DNA from: Mycolicibacter kumamotonensis
GTDB taxonomy: Bacteria; Actinomycetota; Actinomycetes; Mycobacteriales; Mycobacteriaceae
Length of the DNA stretch: 64,000 nt
Reading direction: 5' to 3'
Assembly (NCBI RefSeq): GCF_002086285.1
Contig: NZ_MVHU01000003.1
Coordinates: 183,556 to 247,555 of the forward strand
How positions within the stretch are numbered: position 1 is the first letter of the stretch; each line of letters starts with the position of its first letter. Shown in pieces: positions 30,761 through 41,908 of the stretch. The position numbers and the translations under genes are program-made. Below the pieces are notes generated by a model. It made no database searches. It saw only the letters and a list, made by a program, of their open reading frames with translations, and was not told the DNA's origin.

Positions 30761-33700
30761 ATGAGTGAGGCACCGCAGATGACCGGCGATGACGCAATCC
30801 TGCGCGGCACCAGCCGCACCGACCTGACCGTCGCCGACATGCGGGCCTGGCTGCGCAACTGGGTGGCCAACGCCACCGCGCAGTCACCGGAGAAGATCAA
30901 CGAGACCGCTCCGCTGATCGAACTGGGGCTGTCCTCGCGTGACGCGGTGGCGATGGCGTCGGACATCGAGGACTTCACCGGCGTGACGCTGTCGGCCACG
31001 GTGGCGTTCCGGCACCCGACGATCGAGGCGCTGGCCACCGTGATCATCGAGGGCGAGCCGGTGGTCGTCGACCATTCCGGCGACGAGGACTGGTCACGCG
31101 AGGCCGACGTCGAGGACATCGCGGTGGTCGGTCTGGCCACCCGCTTCCCCGGCGACATGAACTCCCCCGAGGAGACCTGGCAGAAGCTGCTGGCCGGGTT
31201 CGACGCGATCACCGACCTGCCGGAGGGCCGCTGGTCGGAGTTCCTGGAGGAGCCGCGGATCGCCGAGCGGGTCGGCAAGGCCCGCACCCGCGGCGGGTAC
31301 CTGTCCGACATCAAGGGCTTCGACTCCGAGTTCTTCGCGCTGTCGAAGATGGAAGCCGACAACATCGACCCGCAGCAGCGGATGGCTCTCGAATTGACTT
31401 GGGAGGCACTCGAACACGCCCGCATCCCGGCGTCGTCCCTGCGCGGCGAGGCCGTCGCGGTGTACATGGGTTCGACCAACGCCGACTACCAGAACCTGGC
31501 GCTGTCAGACCCGAGCGTCACCCACCCGTATGCCATCACCGGCAACTCGAGCTCGATCATCGCCAACCGGGTGAGCTACTTCTACGACTTCCGCGGACCG
31601 TCGGTGACGGTGGACACCGCGTGCTCGTCGTCGCTGGTCGCCGCCCATTCAGGTGTGCAGGCGCTGCGCAACGGCGAGGCCGATGTGGCAATCGTCGGCG
31701 GGGTCAACGCACTGATCACCCCGCTGGTGACGGTCGGCTTCGACGAGGTCGGCGGGGTGCTCTCGCCGGACGGCCGGATCAAGTCGTTCTCCTCGGACGC
31801 CGACGGCTACTCCCGTGCCGAGGGCGGCGGCGTGCTGGTGCTCAAGCGGGTCTCGGACGCCCGCCGCGACGGCGACCAGATCCTGGCGGTGATCGCCGGC
31901 TCGGCGGTCAACCACGACGGTCGCTCCAACGGCCTGCTGGCCCCCAACCCGGACGCGCAGGAGGCGGTGCTGCGCAAGGCCTACAAGAACGCCGGCATCG
32001 ACCCGCGCACCGTCGACTACATCGAGGCGCACGGCACCGGCACCATCCTGGGTGACCCGATCGAGGCCGAGGCGCTGGGCCGGGTGGTCGGCCGCGGCCG
32101 CGCCGCCGACAAGCCCGCACTGCTGGGTGCGGTGAAATCCAATGTAGGACACCTGGAGTCGGCCGCCGGAGCGGCCAGCCTGGCCAAGATCGTGCTCGCG
32201 CTGCAGCACGACAAGATCCCGCCGTCGATCAACTACGCCGGGCCCAACCCCTACATCGACTTCAACGCCACCCACCTCAAGGTCGCCGACACCGCCACCG
32301 ACTGGCCGCGCTACGGCGGCTATGCGGTAGCCGGTGTCTCCGGCTTCGGGTTCGGCGGGGCGAACGCGCACCTGGTGGTGCGCGAGGTGCTGCCGCGCGA
32401 CGTGGTGGAAAAGGAAGCCCCCGAGGAATCAGCGCCGGAATCAGTTGCCGCCGAAGAGGACCCGGTGCTCGAGCACGAGACGCCCCGTTTCGACGAGTAC
32501 GGCGAGTTCATCGCGCCCGAGGGCCCCACGGAGGAGCCGGAGTACGAACTGCCGGGCCTGACCGAGGAGGCGTTGCGGCTCAAGGAGGCCGCGCTGGCCG
32601 AGCTGGCCGCGCGCGAGCCCGCCCAACCGCTGATCCCGCTGGCCGTCTCCGCCTTTTTGACCTCACGCAAGAAGGCCGCCGCCGCCGAGTTGGCCGACTG
32701 GATCGACAGCGAGGAGGGCCGGGCCACTTCGCTGGAGTCGATCGGGCGGGCCCTGTCGCGGCGCAACCACGGGCGTTCGCGCGCAGTGGTTCTGGCCCAC
32801 GACCATGACGAGGCCATCGCCGGTCTGCGGGCGGTCGCCGAGGGCAAGTCCAAGCCGAACATCTACTCCGCCGACGGTCCGGTGACCAACGGGCCGGTGT
32901 GGGTGCTCGCCGGATTCGGTGCCCAACACCGCAAGATGGGCAAAGAGCTCTACCTGCGCGACCCGATCTTCGCCGAGTGGATCGGACGCGTCGACGCGCT
33001 GATCCAGGACGAACGCGGCATCTCGATCCTGGAGATGATCCTCGACGACGCGGTGGACTACACCGGCGACACCGTCGAATACCCGATCGAAGCGGTCCAG
33101 CTGGTGATCTTCGCGATCCAGATCGCGCTGGGCGAACTGCTCCGCGCGCACGGCGCCGCGCCGGCCGCGATGATCGGCCAGTCGCTGGGCGAACCGGGCG
33201 CCGCGTACTTCGCCGGCGGCCTGTCGCTGCGCGACACCGTCCGGATCATCGTGCCGCGCGCCCGGCTGATGGGCGAGGGCGAGGCGATGCTGTTCGGCGA
33301 GTACATCCGGCTGATGGCGCTGGTGGAGTACTCCGCCGAGGAGATCAAGACCGTCTTCGCCGACTTCCCGGACCTGGAGGTCTGCGTCTACGCCGCACCC
33401 ACCCAGACCGTGATCGGCGGACCGCCCGAGCAGGTCGACGCGATCATCGCCCGCGCCGAGGCCGAGGGCCGCTTCGCCCGTAAATTCCAGACCAAGGGCG
33501 CCAGCCACACCGCCCAGATGGACCCGCTGCTCGGCGAATTCACCGCGGATCTCCAAGGCATCGAGCCGATGCCGCTGCAATGCAACTACTTCTCCACCGT
33601 GCACGAGGGCACCTACATCCGTCCGGGCGCCGAGCCGATCCACGACGTCGACTACTGGAAGAAGGGCCTGCGCCACTCGGTGTACTTCACCCACGGAGTG

Positions 33701-36103
33701 CGCAACGCCGTCGACAACGGCTACACCACCTTCCTGGAGCTGGCACCCAACCCGGTGGCGCTGATGCAGGTGGGGCTGACCACCGCCGACGCCGGCCTGC
33801 CCGACGCGCAGCTGATCGCCACGCTGGCCCGCAAGGCCGACGAAGTCGACTCGATGACGATGGCGATGGCCCAGCTGTATGTCCACGGCCACGACCTGGA
33901 CATGCGCACGCTGTTCCCGAGGCGCGCCGAGGGACCGGTCAGCCCGGAGGAGTTCGCCAACATCCCGCCGACCCGGTTCAAGCGCAAGGAGCACTGGCTC
34001 GACGCGCACTTCTCCGGCGACGCCACCGGTGTCATGCCCGGTTCGCACATCGCGACCCCGGACGGCCGGCACGTCTTCGAATACGCCGTGCGCGGTGAGA
34101 CCGATCTGGCCGCACTGGTGAAATCCGCTGCGGCGGCGGTACTTCCGGACGCCAAGCTGGTGGCCTCCGAGCAGCGTGCGGTGCCGGCCGAGGGTTCCCG
34201 GCTGGTGACGACGCTGACCCGGCACCCCGGCGGGGCGGCCGTGCAGGTGCACTCGCGCATCGGCGAGTCGTTCACGCTGGTCTACGACGCCTTGGTCTCG
34301 CGCGGCGGTGAGGGTGCCGTGGCGCTGCCGATGGCGGTCGGTGCGGGCACCGTGGTGACGGCGGAAACCGTTGCGACGCCGGTTGAAACCGAGGTGGACG
34401 ACGCCGAGATCCTGCACGACAACCTGACCGCCGGCGCCGGGCTGGCCGCCGGCTTCGCCAAGTGGTCACCGGACTCCGGCGAGACCATCGCCGACCGATT
34501 GGGCGCGATCGTCGGCGGTGCCATGGGGTATGAGCCCGAGGACCTGCCGTGGGAGGTGCCGCTGATCGAGCTGGGTCTGGACTCGCTGATGGCCGTGCGG
34601 ATCAAGAACCGGGTCGAATACGACTTCGACCTGCCGCCGATCCAGCTGACCGCGGTGCGTGACGCGAACCTCTACAACGTCGAGGAGATGATCCGCTACG
34701 CGGTCGAGCACCGCGACGAGGTCGAGGCGCTGCACGAGCACCAGAAGACCCAGACGCCGGAGGAGATCGCCGCCGAGCAGGCCGCGCTGCTCTCCGGTGC
34801 CACGGTGGCCAGCGTGACCGCCCCGGCACCGGATCCGCAGGCCGAGCCGGAGACCCAGGCACCGCCCGCGTCGGACATCCCGATCCCGCCGCCGCCGACC
34901 GATCCGTCGGGCCCGGGTGGCGCGCCGATCCCGCCGCCGCCCACCAACCCCGAGGGCCCCAGCGGTGTGGCCAAGGCGACGGCCGCGGCGGCGGCCGCCA
35001 AGGTCCTCACTCAGGAGGCGGTGACCGAGGCGCTCGGTGCCGACGTGCCGCCGCGGGACGCCGCCGAGCGGGTCACGTTCGCGACCTGGGCGATCGTCAC
35101 CGGCAAGTCACCGGGCGGCATCTTCAACGAGCTGCCCGCACTCGACGATGAACTGGCCGAGAAGCTCGCCGCACGGCTGTCGGAGCGGGCCGAGGGCATC
35201 ATCACCGTCGACGACGTCAAATCGGCCACCACCATCGAGGGCCTGGCGACCGTCGTCCGCGACCAGCTCGAAGAAGGTGTGGTGGACGGTTTCGTCCGCA
35301 CCCTGCGGGCGCCCAAGGAAGGCTCGTCGAGTCTGCCGTTGTTCGTGTTCCACCCGGCGGGCGGCTCCACCGTGGTCTACGAGCCGCTGATGAAGCGCCT
35401 GCCCGCGGACACCCCGGTGTACGGCTTCGAGCGGGTGGAGGGCTCCATCGAGGAGCGCGCCGCGGAGTACGTGCCCAAGCTGCTGGAGATGCACGACGGC
35501 CCGTTCGCGCTGGCCGGCTGGTCGCTGGGCGGGGCGCTGGCCTACGCGTGCGCGATCGGGCTCACCCGCGCCGGCGCCGACGTGCGCTACGTCGGCCTGA
35601 TCGACCTGGTGCTGCCCGGCGAGCCGATCGACCAGAGCAAGGAGGGGATGCGCGCGCGCTGGGACCGCTACGCGCGATTCGCCGAGCGCACCTTCAACGT
35701 CGAGGTTCCCGAGATCCCCTACGAGGAGCTGGAGAAGCTCGACGACGAGGGTCAGGTGAAGTTCGTGCTGGACGTCGTCGCGCAGAGCGGGGTGCAGATC
35801 CCGGGCGGGATCATCGAGCACCAGCGCACCTCCTACCTGGACAACCGCGCCTTGGACACCATCGAGATCCAGCCCTACGACGGGCACGTCACGTTGTACA
35901 TGGCCGACCGCTACCACGACGACGCCATCGTTTTCGAGCCCGCGTACGCGACCCGCAAGCCCGACGGCGGCTGGGGCGAATACATCAAGGACCTCGAGAT
36001 CGTGCCGATCGGGGGCGAGCACATCCAGGCCATCGATGAGCCGTACATTGCCAAAGTGGGCGCACACATGAGCGAGGCGCTCAACCGCATCGAAGGAAAG
36101 TAG
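30761..36103 (+). CDS. pks13: Polyketide synthase Pks13, mycolic acid condensase
   Basis: A 1780-residue type I PKS that condenses the meromycoloyl chain with carboxyacyl-CoA to form mycolic beta-ketoester. Domains in order: N-terminal ACP (Ser59 in LGLSSRD), ketosynthase (Cys288 in DTACSSS), acyltransferase (Ser808 in GQSLGEPG), C-terminal ACP (Ser1275 in LGLDSLM), a Pro-rich linker and a thioesterase (Ser1588 in GWSLGG). The linker between ACP and TE (about residues 1345-1430, with [11 protein letters not shown] and [11 protein letters not shown]) makes the protein about 47 residues longer than in H37Rv (1733). It lies in one operon with fadD32 and accD4. Confidence 0.98.
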   Translation: MSEAPQMTGDDAILRGTSRTDLTVADMRAWLRNWVANATAQSPEKINETAPLIELGLSSRDAVAMASDIEDFTGVTLSATVAFRHPTIEALATVIIEGEPVVVDHSGDEDWSREADVEDIAVVGLATRFPGDMNSPEETWQKLLAGFDAITDLPEGRWSEFLEEPRIAERVGKARTRGGYLSDIKGFDSEFFALSKMEADNIDPQQRMALELTWEALEHARIPASSLRGEAVAVYMGSTNADYQNLALSDPSVTHPYAITGNSSSIIANRVSYFYDFRGPSVTVDTACSSSLVAAHSGVQALRNGEADVAIVGGVNALITPLVTVGFDEVGGVLSPDGRIKSFSSDADGYSRAEGGGVLVLKRVSDARRDGDQILAVIAGSAVNHDGRSNGLLAPNPDAQEAVLRKAYKNAGIDPRTVDYIEAHGTGTILGDPIEAEALGRVVGRGRAADKPALLGAVKSNVGHLESAAGAASLAKIVLALQHDKIPPSINYAGPNPYIDFNATHLKVADTATDWPRYGGYAVAGVSGFGFGGANAHLVVREVLPRDVVEKEAPEESAPESVAAEEDPVLEHETPRFDEYGEFIAPEGPTEEPEYELPGLTEEALRLKEAALAELAAREPAQPLIPLAVSAFLTSRKKAAAAELADWIDSEEGRATSLESIGRALSRRNHGRSRAVVLAHDHDEAIAGLRAVAEGKSKPNIYSADGPVTNGPVWVLAGFGAQHRKMGKELYLRDPIFAEWIGRVDALIQDERGISILEMILDDAVDYTGDTVEYPIEAVQLVIFAIQIALGELLRAHGAAPAAMIGQSLGEPGAAYFAGGLSLRDTVRIIVPRARLMGEGEAMLFGEYIRLMALVEYSAEEIKTVFADFPDLEVCVYAAPTQTVIGGPPEQVDAIIARAEAEGRFARKFQTKGASHTAQMDPLLGEFTADLQGIEPMPLQCNYFSTVHEGTYIRPGAEPIHDVDYWKKGLRHSVYFTHGVRNAVDNGYTTFLELAPNPVALMQVGLTTADAGLPDAQLIATLARKADEVDSMTMAMAQLYVHGHDLDMRTLFPRRAEGPVSPEEFANIPPTRFKRKEHWLDAHFSGDATGVMPGSHIATPDGRHVFEYAVRGETDLAALVKSAAAAVLPDAKLVASEQRAVPAEGSRLVTTLTRHPGGAAVQVHSRIGESFTLVYDALVSRGGEGAVALPMAVGAGTVVTAETVATPVETEVDDAEILHDNLTAGAGLAAGFAKWSPDSGETIADRLGAIVGGAMGYEPEDLPWEVPLIELGLDSLMAVRIKNRVEYDFDLPPIQLTAVRDANLYNVEEMIRYAVEHRDEVEALHEHQKTQTPEEIAAEQAALLSGATVASVTAPAPDPQAEPETQAPPASDIPIPPPPTDPSGPGGAPIPPPPTNPEGPSGVAKATAAAAAAKVLTQEAVTEALGADVPPRDAAERVTFATWAIVTGKSPGGIFNELPALDDELAEKLAARLSERAEGIITVDDVKSATTIEGLATVVRDQLEEGVVDGFVRTLRAPKEGSSSLPLFVFHPAGGSTVVYEPLMKRLPADTPVYGFERVEGSIEERAAEYVPKLLEMHDGPFALAGWSLGGALAYACAIGLTRAGADVRYVGLIDLVLPGEPIDQSKEGMRARWDRYARFAERTFNVEVPEIPYEELEKLDDEGQVKFVLDVVAQSGVQIPGGIIEHQRTSYLDNRALDTIEIQPYDGHVTLYMADRYHDDAIVFEPAYATRKPDGGWGEYIKDLEIVPIGGEHIQAIDEPYIAKVGAHMSEALNRIEGK

Positions 36104-36109
36104 GCCCGC

Positions 36110-37687
36110 GTGACCGGCCAGCTCCCGCCACCCGTCCCGTCGAAGACCACCGCCGAACTCCTGGTCGAACTCCGCGAAAAGCTGGAGCTGGCCAAGGAAC
36201 CCGGCGGTGAGAAGGCCGTCGCCAAGCGTGAGAAGAAGGGCATCCCGAGTGCCCGCGCCCGTATTCACGCGCTGCTGGACCCCGGCACCTTCCTGGAGAT
36301 CGGCGCGCTGTGCAAGACCCCCGGCGACCCGAACGCGCTCTACGGCGACGGCGTGGTCACCGGCCACGGCCGGATCAACGGCCGCCCGGTCTGCGTGTTC
36401 AGCCACGACCAGACCGTGTTCCAGGGTTCGGTCGGGGAGATGTTCGGCCGCAAGGTGGCCGCGCTGATGGAGTGGGCGGCCAAGACCGGCTGCCCGATGA
36501 TCGGCATCAACGACTCCGCCGGCGCCCGCATCCAGGACGCGGTGACCTCACTGGCCTGGTACGCCGAGCTGGGACGCCGCCACGAACTGCTGCGCGGGCT
36601 GGTTCCGGAGATCTCCATCATTCTGGGCAAATGCGCTGGGGGAGCGGTATATTCGCCGATCCAGACCGACCTCGTCGTGGCGGTGCGGGATCAGGGCTAC
36701 ATGTTCGTCACCGGGCCGGACGTCATCAAGGACGTCACCGGTGAGGACGTCACCCTCGACGAGCTCGGCGGCGCCGACGCCCAGGCGCGTTACGGCAACA
36801 TCCACCAGGTGGTCGAGGACGAGGCGGCGGCCTTCCAGTACGTCCGCGACTACTTGTCGTTCCTGCCGTCCAACACCTTTGACGACCCGCCCATCATCAA
36901 CCCGGGCCTGGAGCCGGAGATCACCCCGCACGATCTGGAGCTGGACGCCATCGTGCCCGACTCCGACAACACCGCCTACGACATGCACGAGATCCTGCTG
37001 CGGATCTTCGACGACGGTGACATCTTCGAGGTCGGGCAGCAGCGCGGGCAGGCGATCATCACCGCCTTCGCCCGGGTCGACGGGCATCCGGTCGGGGTGA
37101 TCGCCAACCAGCCGATGTACATGTCCGGCGCCATCGACAACGAAGCGTCGGACAAGGCGGCGGGCTTCATCCGGTTCTGCGACTCCTACAACCTGCCGCT
37201 GGTGTTCGTCGTCGACACCCCCGGATTCCTGCCCGGTGTAGAGCAGGAGAAGGGCGGGATCATCAAGCGCGGCGGCCGGTTCCTCAATGCGGTGGTCGAG
37301 GCCGACGTGCCGAAGGTGACCATCACCATTCGCAAGTCCTATGGCGGGGCGTACGCGGTGATGGGCTCCAAGCAGCTCTCCGCCGACCTCAACTTCGCCT
37401 GGCCGACGGCCCGGATCACCGTGATCGGGGCCGAGGGTGCGGCACAGCTGCTGATGAAGCGGTTCCCGGACCCGACCACGCCGGAGGCCCAGAAGGTCAA
37501 GCAGGACTTCATCAACGGCTACAACGAGAACATGGCGATTCCGTGGGTCGCCGCGGAGCGCGGCTACATCGACGGCGTGATCCAGCCGCACGAGACCCGG
37601 CTGCTGCTGCGCAAGTCGCTGCGCCTGCTCGTCGACAAGCAGAACACCCGCAAGGTGCAGCGCAAGCACGGGTTGCTGCCGATCTAG
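36110..37687 (+). CDS. accD4: Acyl-CoA carboxylase beta subunit AccD4
   Basis: A 525-residue carboxyltransferase subunit that, with AccA3 and AccD5/AccE in known mycobacterial complexes, carboxylates long-chain acyl-CoA to give the extender used by Pks13. The crotonase-like halves carry the oxyanion Gly pairs ([12 protein letters not shown] and [12 protein letters not shown]) and the [13 protein letters not shown] motif. The GTG start is 6 bp after the pks13 stop. Operon fadD32-pks13-accD4 is as in M. tuberculosis (Rv3801c-Rv3799c). Confidence 0.97.
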   Translation: MTGQLPPPVPSKTTAELLVELREKLELAKEPGGEKAVAKREKKGIPSARARIHALLDPGTFLEIGALCKTPGDPNALYGDGVVTGHGRINGRPVCVFSHDQTVFQGSVGEMFGRKVAALMEWAAKTGCPMIGINDSAGARIQDAVTSLAWYAELGRRHELLRGLVPEISIILGKCAGGAVYSPIQTDLVVAVRDQGYMFVTGPDVIKDVTGEDVTLDELGGADAQARYGNIHQVVEDEAAAFQYVRDYLSFLPSNTFDDPPIINPGLEPEITPHDLELDAIVPDSDNTAYDMHEILLRIFDDGDIFEVGQQRGQAIITAFARVDGHPVGVIANQPMYMSGAIDNEASDKAAGFIRFCDSYNLPLVFVVDTPGFLPGVEQEKGGIIKRGGRFLNAVVEADVPKVTITIRKSYGGAYAVMGSKQLSADLNFAWPTARITVIGAEGAAQLLMKRFPDPTTPEAQKVKQDFINGYNENMAIPWVAAERGYIDGVIQPHETRLLLRKSLRLLVDKQNTRKVQRKHGLLPI

Positions 37688-37899
37688 GTCCGCCTGCGCG
37701 CGTCGCCGGCGCCGTCGTCGCATTAAGTTAACGCTCAGCTTTTTTTGACCGGCTCGGTCGGCGCTTCGGCAAACGCCTGGTCACGCGTTGTATCGCCATG
37801 CGAGAAAACTAAATTTGACATAACAGACTGTGATTGAAATCATCCAGTCGACAACGGCCCGTTGATCTGCGGACCTGCGAGCGCGGCGAGGAATGCTGG
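37688..37899. promoter_or_regulatory. Intergenic region upstream of the PE-PPE-type hydrolase
   Basis: 212 bp without a gene. A T-run (AGCTTTTTTTGACC, about 37737-37749) follows the accD4 stop and could end that operon. Further on, AAATTTGACATAACAG (about 37810-37826) contains a TTGACA-like -35 hexamer, but no good -10 was seen at standard spacing. Confidence 0.35.
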
Positions 37900-39183
37900 A
37901 TGGTTGATGCAGTCGCGGCACCGTCCGGAGGCCGCACCCCAAGCCTGCGGGCCGCACTGGGCGCCGTCACCCTGGTGGCCGGCCTCAGCGTCGCCCCGCA
38001 GCTGACATCACCGTCTTCGGTGCCCGATCATGCCGGTGTGCTGCTGTCGGCAGGCAGCGAGGCGCTCGCGGGGTCGAACGTCGCGCTGATCATGGGCCCC
38101 AGCATGATCCCGACGCCGAGCCAGCAGTACGCCGACACCGTGGATGCGCTGTTTCTGCAGCCGCGCGGATTCGCCGGCGAACTCGAGGTGCTGACCACGC
38201 CCGCGTCGCCTTACAACCTGGACAGCTCGCTGGCCGAGGGCGCGCAGATCCTGGTCGACCGGGTGCAGGGGTTGCTCGCCGACGGGCAGGCCGACGCCGA
38301 GCACCCGGTGACCGTGTTCGGCTATTCGCAGAGCGCCGCCCTGACCACCCTGGCGATGCAGCAGCTCGACGATGCCGGGGTGCCGCCTTCGGCCGTGCAC
38401 TTCGTGTTGATCGGCGATTCGGCCTACCCCAACGGCGGCATGCTGGTGGGATTCGCCAACATGCCGGGCATCTTCGACTCCCTGGAGCAGGGCGGGGTCA
38501 CATTGGGCAACCCGACGCCGAATGACTTGTACCCCACCGACATCTACACCCTGGAGTACGACGGATACGCCGATTTCCCGCGCTATCCGATGAACCTGCT
38601 GTCCAGCTTGAACGCCCTCATGGGTTTGGCCACCCAGCACATCGCGTACCTGGGGTTGACTCCCGAGCAGCTCGCGGAGGCGACGCTGCTGGAGTCCAGC
38701 CCCGACAGCCTGATCAACTCCTACATGATCCCCAGTGAGTACCTGCCGCTGCTGTGGCCGCTACTGTTCGTGCCGATCATCGGGCAGCCGCTCTACGACC
38801 TGATGGAACCGACCATGCGGATCCTGGTGAACCTGGGCTACGGCAGCATCGATCACGGCTGGAACGACGGCCCGCCCGACGTGCCGACGCCGGTGTCGGT
38901 GGACGGGCCGGATATGGACTGGGCGGAGGTCTCCGACGCGCTTGCCAGGGCGGCGCAGACCGGCTGGGATGCCTTCGTCGCCGACCTGATGAACCCCGCG
39001 ACCTATGACCTCGCTGCCATCCCGGCCCTGGTCGACAACCCCGCGCTGGCGGGCCTGTTGGACGCGGGCTTCGGCGCGGGCGTCGCGGGCTCGGACGACC
39101 CGTCGGTGTCGGACCTGCTCGCCGGGCTGACGAACATGATGTGGTCCTCGCTGGTGGGTGGCCTGTTCTCCGTTCCCGGCTAG
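37900..39183 (+). CDS. PE-PPE domain-like serine hydrolase, exported
   Basis: A 427-residue protein whose N-terminus has a signal-like hydrophobic stretch (LRAALGAVTLVAGLSVAPQL). The following alpha/beta-hydrolase domain resembles the PE-PPE C-terminal domain (PF08237): TALIMGPSxxPTPSQQYADTV-type opening, nucleophile S143 in FGYSQSA, LIGDSAYPNGGM and the YPTDIYTLEYDGYADFPRYP block. There is no PE or PPE N-terminal domain. ATG 37900 has GAGGA 8 nt upstream; a TTG at 37834 would add 22 residues. It is likely a cell-envelope esterase. It is not at this position in H37Rv, so it belongs to the accessory block. Confidence 0.8.
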   Translation: MVDAVAAPSGGRTPSLRAALGAVTLVAGLSVAPQLTSPSSVPDHAGVLLSAGSEALAGSNVALIMGPSMIPTPSQQYADTVDALFLQPRGFAGELEVLTTPASPYNLDSSLAEGAQILVDRVQGLLADGQADAEHPVTVFGYSQSAALTTLAMQQLDDAGVPPSAVHFVLIGDSAYPNGGMLVGFANMPGIFDSLEQGGVTLGNPTPNDLYPTDIYTLEYDGYADFPRYPMNLLSSLNALMGLATQHIAYLGLTPEQLAEATLLESSPDSLINSYMIPSEYLPLLWPLLFVPIIGQPLYDLMEPTMRILVNLGYGSIDHGWNDGPPDVPTPVSVDGPDMDWAEVSDALARAAQTGWDAFVADLMNPATYDLAAIPALVDNPALAGLLDAGFGAGVAGSDDPSVSDLLAGLTNMMWSSLVGGLFSVPG

Positions 39184-39552
39184 GTTGCTTCTTCCGCGAG
39201 CCTCCCCTTCCCGCGAGCCCTCCCCCCTTCGCGCGAAAGTGCGTGTTTGTTCAAGACACGCCGAGCCGCAGCGTACAACTGCGCACGCTGGCAGGGCGCG
39301 TCGACGCACATCGCGGCGCCCGACGCAGCCGATACCCGGTCTCGGGCGAGTAAGTGTTGCGTAACGCTTCAGCAACACCGGCCACTTTCGTCGCAAAGCA
39401 ATTATCGTTTCCCGCAGGCGATCCCACGCAAGGCTGGCTGCCGAGGCTCCAATTGGTCGGAGCCGCAATGTGGTTTCCGCCTGCGCGGATCGTCGACAGC
39501 AATTCCGGTGGCGCGATGAGGGGGATGGCGTGTGTCATAGCGACGGGCAGCG
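39184..39552. other. Intergenic region holding a dispersed repeat-like element
   Basis: 369 bp without a convincing gene. At 39231-39292 it contains GTGCGTGTTTG, GACACGCCG, CGTACAAC and GCACGCT in the same order and spacing as the hairpin at 44314-44375 read on the other strand, although here the arms pair imperfectly. Small frames such as 39247-39519 show no protein-like features. Confidence 0.5.
39231..39292 (+). repeat. Degenerate copy of the GTGCGTGTTTG...CGTACAAC element
   Basis: It shares ordered blocks (GTGCGTGTTTG, GACACGCCG, CGTACAAC, GCACGCT) with 44314-44375 (reverse strand); block spacing differs by one base that is compensated later. The terminal arms are weaker than in the other copy, so it may be decayed. 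Confidence 0.55.
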
Positions 39553-41091
39553 ATGAGCTTGCTGCTACCGGCGCCGCGGCCGCCGACGCCGGTTGGAGGA
39601 AAGCGCCGAACCGCCGCGGATGAGCGTAATCGCGTGCTGCGTAAGGCCATCATGGCCTCGGCGGTCGGTAACGCCACCGAATGGTATGACTACGGCGTCT
39701 ACGCCGTCGTGGCGACTTACCTGACCGGGGCTTTCTTTCCGGGCACTCTGGGCAACCTCGGCACCATGCTCGGCTTTGCGGTGTCGTTTGTGTTGCGCCC
39801 GCTCGGCGGCATGATCTGGGGGCCGATCGGGGACCGGTTCGGGCGGAAATCGGTGCTGGTCGCCACCATTTTGCTGATCGCGGTGGCCACCACGCTCATC
39901 GGAGTGCTGCCCACCTATGCGACGGCGGGCTGGTGGGCGCCGGGCCTGCTGATCGCGCTGCGCGTGGTCCAGGGATTCTCCACCGGCGGCGAATACGGCG
40001 GTGCCGCAACATTCATGGCCGAAAGCGCGCCCGACGCCAAACGAGGAATCTACGGCAGCTTCCTCGAGTTCGGGGCGGTGGCCGGATTCGTCGGCGGCAG
40101 CGCGGTCGTGCTCGCGATGGAGGCAATGCTCACCCATGACCAGATGGCAGCCTGGGGATGGCGAATCCCATTCCTGCTGGCCCTGCCGCTGGGGGTAGTG
40201 GGCCTGGTGATGCGCAGCCGGATGGAAGAGACCCCGGTATTCACCGAATGCGTTGCCTGCGACGAGATCACCGGGTCGGCCTGGGATCGGCTGGTGGACT
40301 TGCTGACCAACTACACCCGGCCGATCGCGGTGACCTTCGCGTTGCTCGTCGTGCTCAACATCATCGACTACACCTTGGTGACCTACCAGCCGACCTATCT
40401 GCACGCCACGGCCGGACTCGACGAGCGCAGCCGCACCACGGTGGTGCTGATCGGTGAGCTGGCGATGATGGCCTGCATCCCGTTCGCCGGCATGTGTTCG
40501 GACCGGATAGGGCGCAAACCGCTGTGGCGTGCCTCGTTGCTGGGATTCGCGGCGCTCGCGTTGCCGATGTACTGGCTGATGGGCCGGGGATTCGTATGGG
40601 CGATAGTAGGTTTCACGGTTTTGAGCGTGCTGTTCGCGGCGCCGCTGGCGACGGTGTCGGCGACGTTCCCGGCCCTGTTTCCCACCCAGGTGCGCTACGC
40701 GGGGTTCGCGATCGCCGATAACGCGGCGGTGGCGGTGTTCGGTGGCACGGCACCGGTGGTGGCCGACTCGGTCATCGACCGCACCGGGTGGCAACTGTTT
40801 CCGGCCGCCTACCTGGTGCTGGCGGCGCTGATCGGGCTCGGCGCGCTGCGCTTCCTGCCGGAGACGGTCGGGTACTCGTTGCGCGGTACGGGTATTCCTG
40901 GTGTCCAGGGTGAACTCGAGCGGGAGCTGTCGGCGCTGGCCGCGGGCCGGCCGCCCGGGATGAGCCGAAATGCGGCGGTCGAAGCGGTGTGGGCTGTCGA
41001 CAAGTACCTCCGGCCGCAGCAGCGGACGCCCGCCGGTTTCCGCGGCGTCCCGCAACTCACCGGTGTGGCCGGCCCGCGGATCAGGGTGTGA
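39553..41091 (+). CDS. MFS transporter, metabolite:H+ symporter (MHS) family
   Basis: A 512-residue transporter with about 12 membrane helices. MHS/ProP-type signatures are clear: ASAVGNATEWYDYGVYAVVATYL at helix 1, GPIGDRFGRKSVL after helix 2, LRVVQGFSTGGEYGGAATFMAES at helix 4, and CSDRIGRKPLW in the centre. Members import dicarboxylates, betaines, proline or shikimate with protons; the substrate is unknown here. The C-terminal tail of about 70 residues is hydrophilic. Its last 11 bp overlap the convergent tetR gene. A later ATG (MASAVGN, residue 34) is possible but would remove the basic N-terminus. Confidence 0.88.
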   Translation: MSLLLPAPRPPTPVGGKRRTAADERNRVLRKAIMASAVGNATEWYDYGVYAVVATYLTGAFFPGTLGNLGTMLGFAVSFVLRPLGGMIWGPIGDRFGRKSVLVATILLIAVATTLIGVLPTYATAGWWAPGLLIALRVVQGFSTGGEYGGAATFMAESAPDAKRGIYGSFLEFGAVAGFVGGSAVVLAMEAMLTHDQMAAWGWRIPFLLALPLGVVGLVMRSRMEETPVFTECVACDEITGSAWDRLVDLLTNYTRPIAVTFALLVVLNIIDYTLVTYQPTYLHATAGLDERSRTTVVLIGELAMMACIPFAGMCSDRIGRKPLWRASLLGFAALALPMYWLMGRGFVWAIVGFTVLSVLFAAPLATVSATFPALFPTQVRYAGFAIADNAAVAVFGGTAPVVADSVIDRTGWQLFPAAYLVLAALIGLGALRFLPETVGYSLRGTGIPGVQGELERELSALAAGRPPGMSRNAAVEAVWAVDKYLRPQQRTPAGFRGVPQLTGVAGPRIRV

Positions 41092-41689
41092 TCACCCGCA
41101 TGCCGTACATGTAGGTGGTCAGGTATTCCTCGATCACCGGGGCCCGGACCTCATTGGCTTCGGGGATCGTGATGAGCAGGGCGTAGAGCCCGACCAGAAA
41201 CGATATGCCGTTGTGCATGACGTCGACGTCGGCCGGGATCTCGCCGCGGTCGCGGGCCCGCTGCAGTTCCTCGATGACCGCGACGATCACCGGGTGCGTG
41301 GGCCACTCCTCAGCCGGCGGCCGGGTGGGCGAAAAGTGCAGCACCAAAAGTTCTTTGAAGAGGTGACCGCCGAGGCGGCGTTCCAACTTCTCCAGCACGT
41401 GCACGATCTGCGCCAGGGTGGCCCGGACGTCGTGCTCGGTGGCGAAGAAACGCTCCAGTTCGGCGGCCATCCGTTCTTCCTCGCGGCGTTCCAGCTCCAG
41501 CAAGACGTGTTCTTTGGTGGGGAAGTGAAAGAAGAACGTGCCGTGGGCCACGCCCGCCGCCGCGACGACGGCGCCGATGTCCGCGCCGGCCATGCCGGCG
41601 CGCTTGAACTCGGCGAGGGCCGCACCCAGCAGCCGTTCACGGGTCTGCAGACCTTTGCGGCTCCGACTATCGGACTTCGGGCTCGGCAC
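41081..41689 (-). CDS. TetR family regulator of the oxidase-like operon
   Basis: A 202-residue TetR protein: HTH near residues 30-52 (GADIGAVVAAAGVAHGTFFFHF) and a C-terminal helical domain. I chose GTG 41689; the frame runs back to a TTG at 41755. Two similar sites, TGACTCAAATCA (41748-41759) and TGACTCAAGTCA (41882-41893), lie between this gene and the divergent operon at 41909. This suggests it represses both itself and that operon. The ligand is unknown. Confidence 0.85.
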   Translation of the reverse strand: MPSPKSDSRSRKGLQTRERLLGAALAEFKRAGMAGADIGAVVAAAGVAHGTFFFHFPTKEHVLLELERREEERMAAELERFFATEHDVRATLAQIVHVLEKLERRLGGHLFKELLVLHFSPTRPPAEEWPTHPVIVAVIEELQRARDRGEIPADVDVMHNGISFLVGLYALLITIPEANEVRAPVIEEYLTTYMYGMRVITP

Positions 41690-41747
41690 TTCCGGTGATC
41701 TCCGGGTTCGGCGGACGGGTCCGGTCAAGTGTAGACCATGGGATAAC

Positions 41748-41759
41748 TGACTCAAATCA
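41748..41759. promoter_or_regulatory. Candidate operator proximal to tetR (TGACTCAAATCA)
   Basis: Near-palindrome TGACT-CA-AATCA, 59 bp upstream of the chosen tetR start. It matches the second site at 41882-41893 at 11 of 12 positions. Confidence 0.6.
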
Positions 41760-41881
41760 GAACAATCCTTGGCATCGGAGTCGGGGCGGGCTACGGTACG
41801 GGTGGCTTAATCAGGGGCATGGCAACGCCCATGACTGGTTGCCGATGAAATGCGGCTGGTCGTCAGGCACTGCCGAACAGC

Positions 41882-41893
41882 TGACTCAAGTCA
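41882..41893. promoter_or_regulatory. Candidate operator proximal to the membrane-protein operon (TGACTCAAGTCA)
   Basis: Perfect inverted repeat TGACT-N2-AGTCA, directly in front of the ribosome binding site (GGAGGGG) and GTG start at 41909. Position at the start of the operon fits repression by the divergent TetR. Confidence 0.65.
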
Positions 41894-41908
41894 CCTCGGA
41901 GGGGTTCG

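Noticed and set aside
27375..30887. 1170-codon minus-strand frame opposite culp6 and fadD32
   Set aside because: Low-complexity Arg/Gly/His/Val translation crossing two well supported genes and their intergenic region. Antisense shadow.
39565..41055. 496-codon minus-strand frame opposite the MFS gene
   Set aside because: The plus-strand frame has full MHS transporter motifs; the minus frame has none.
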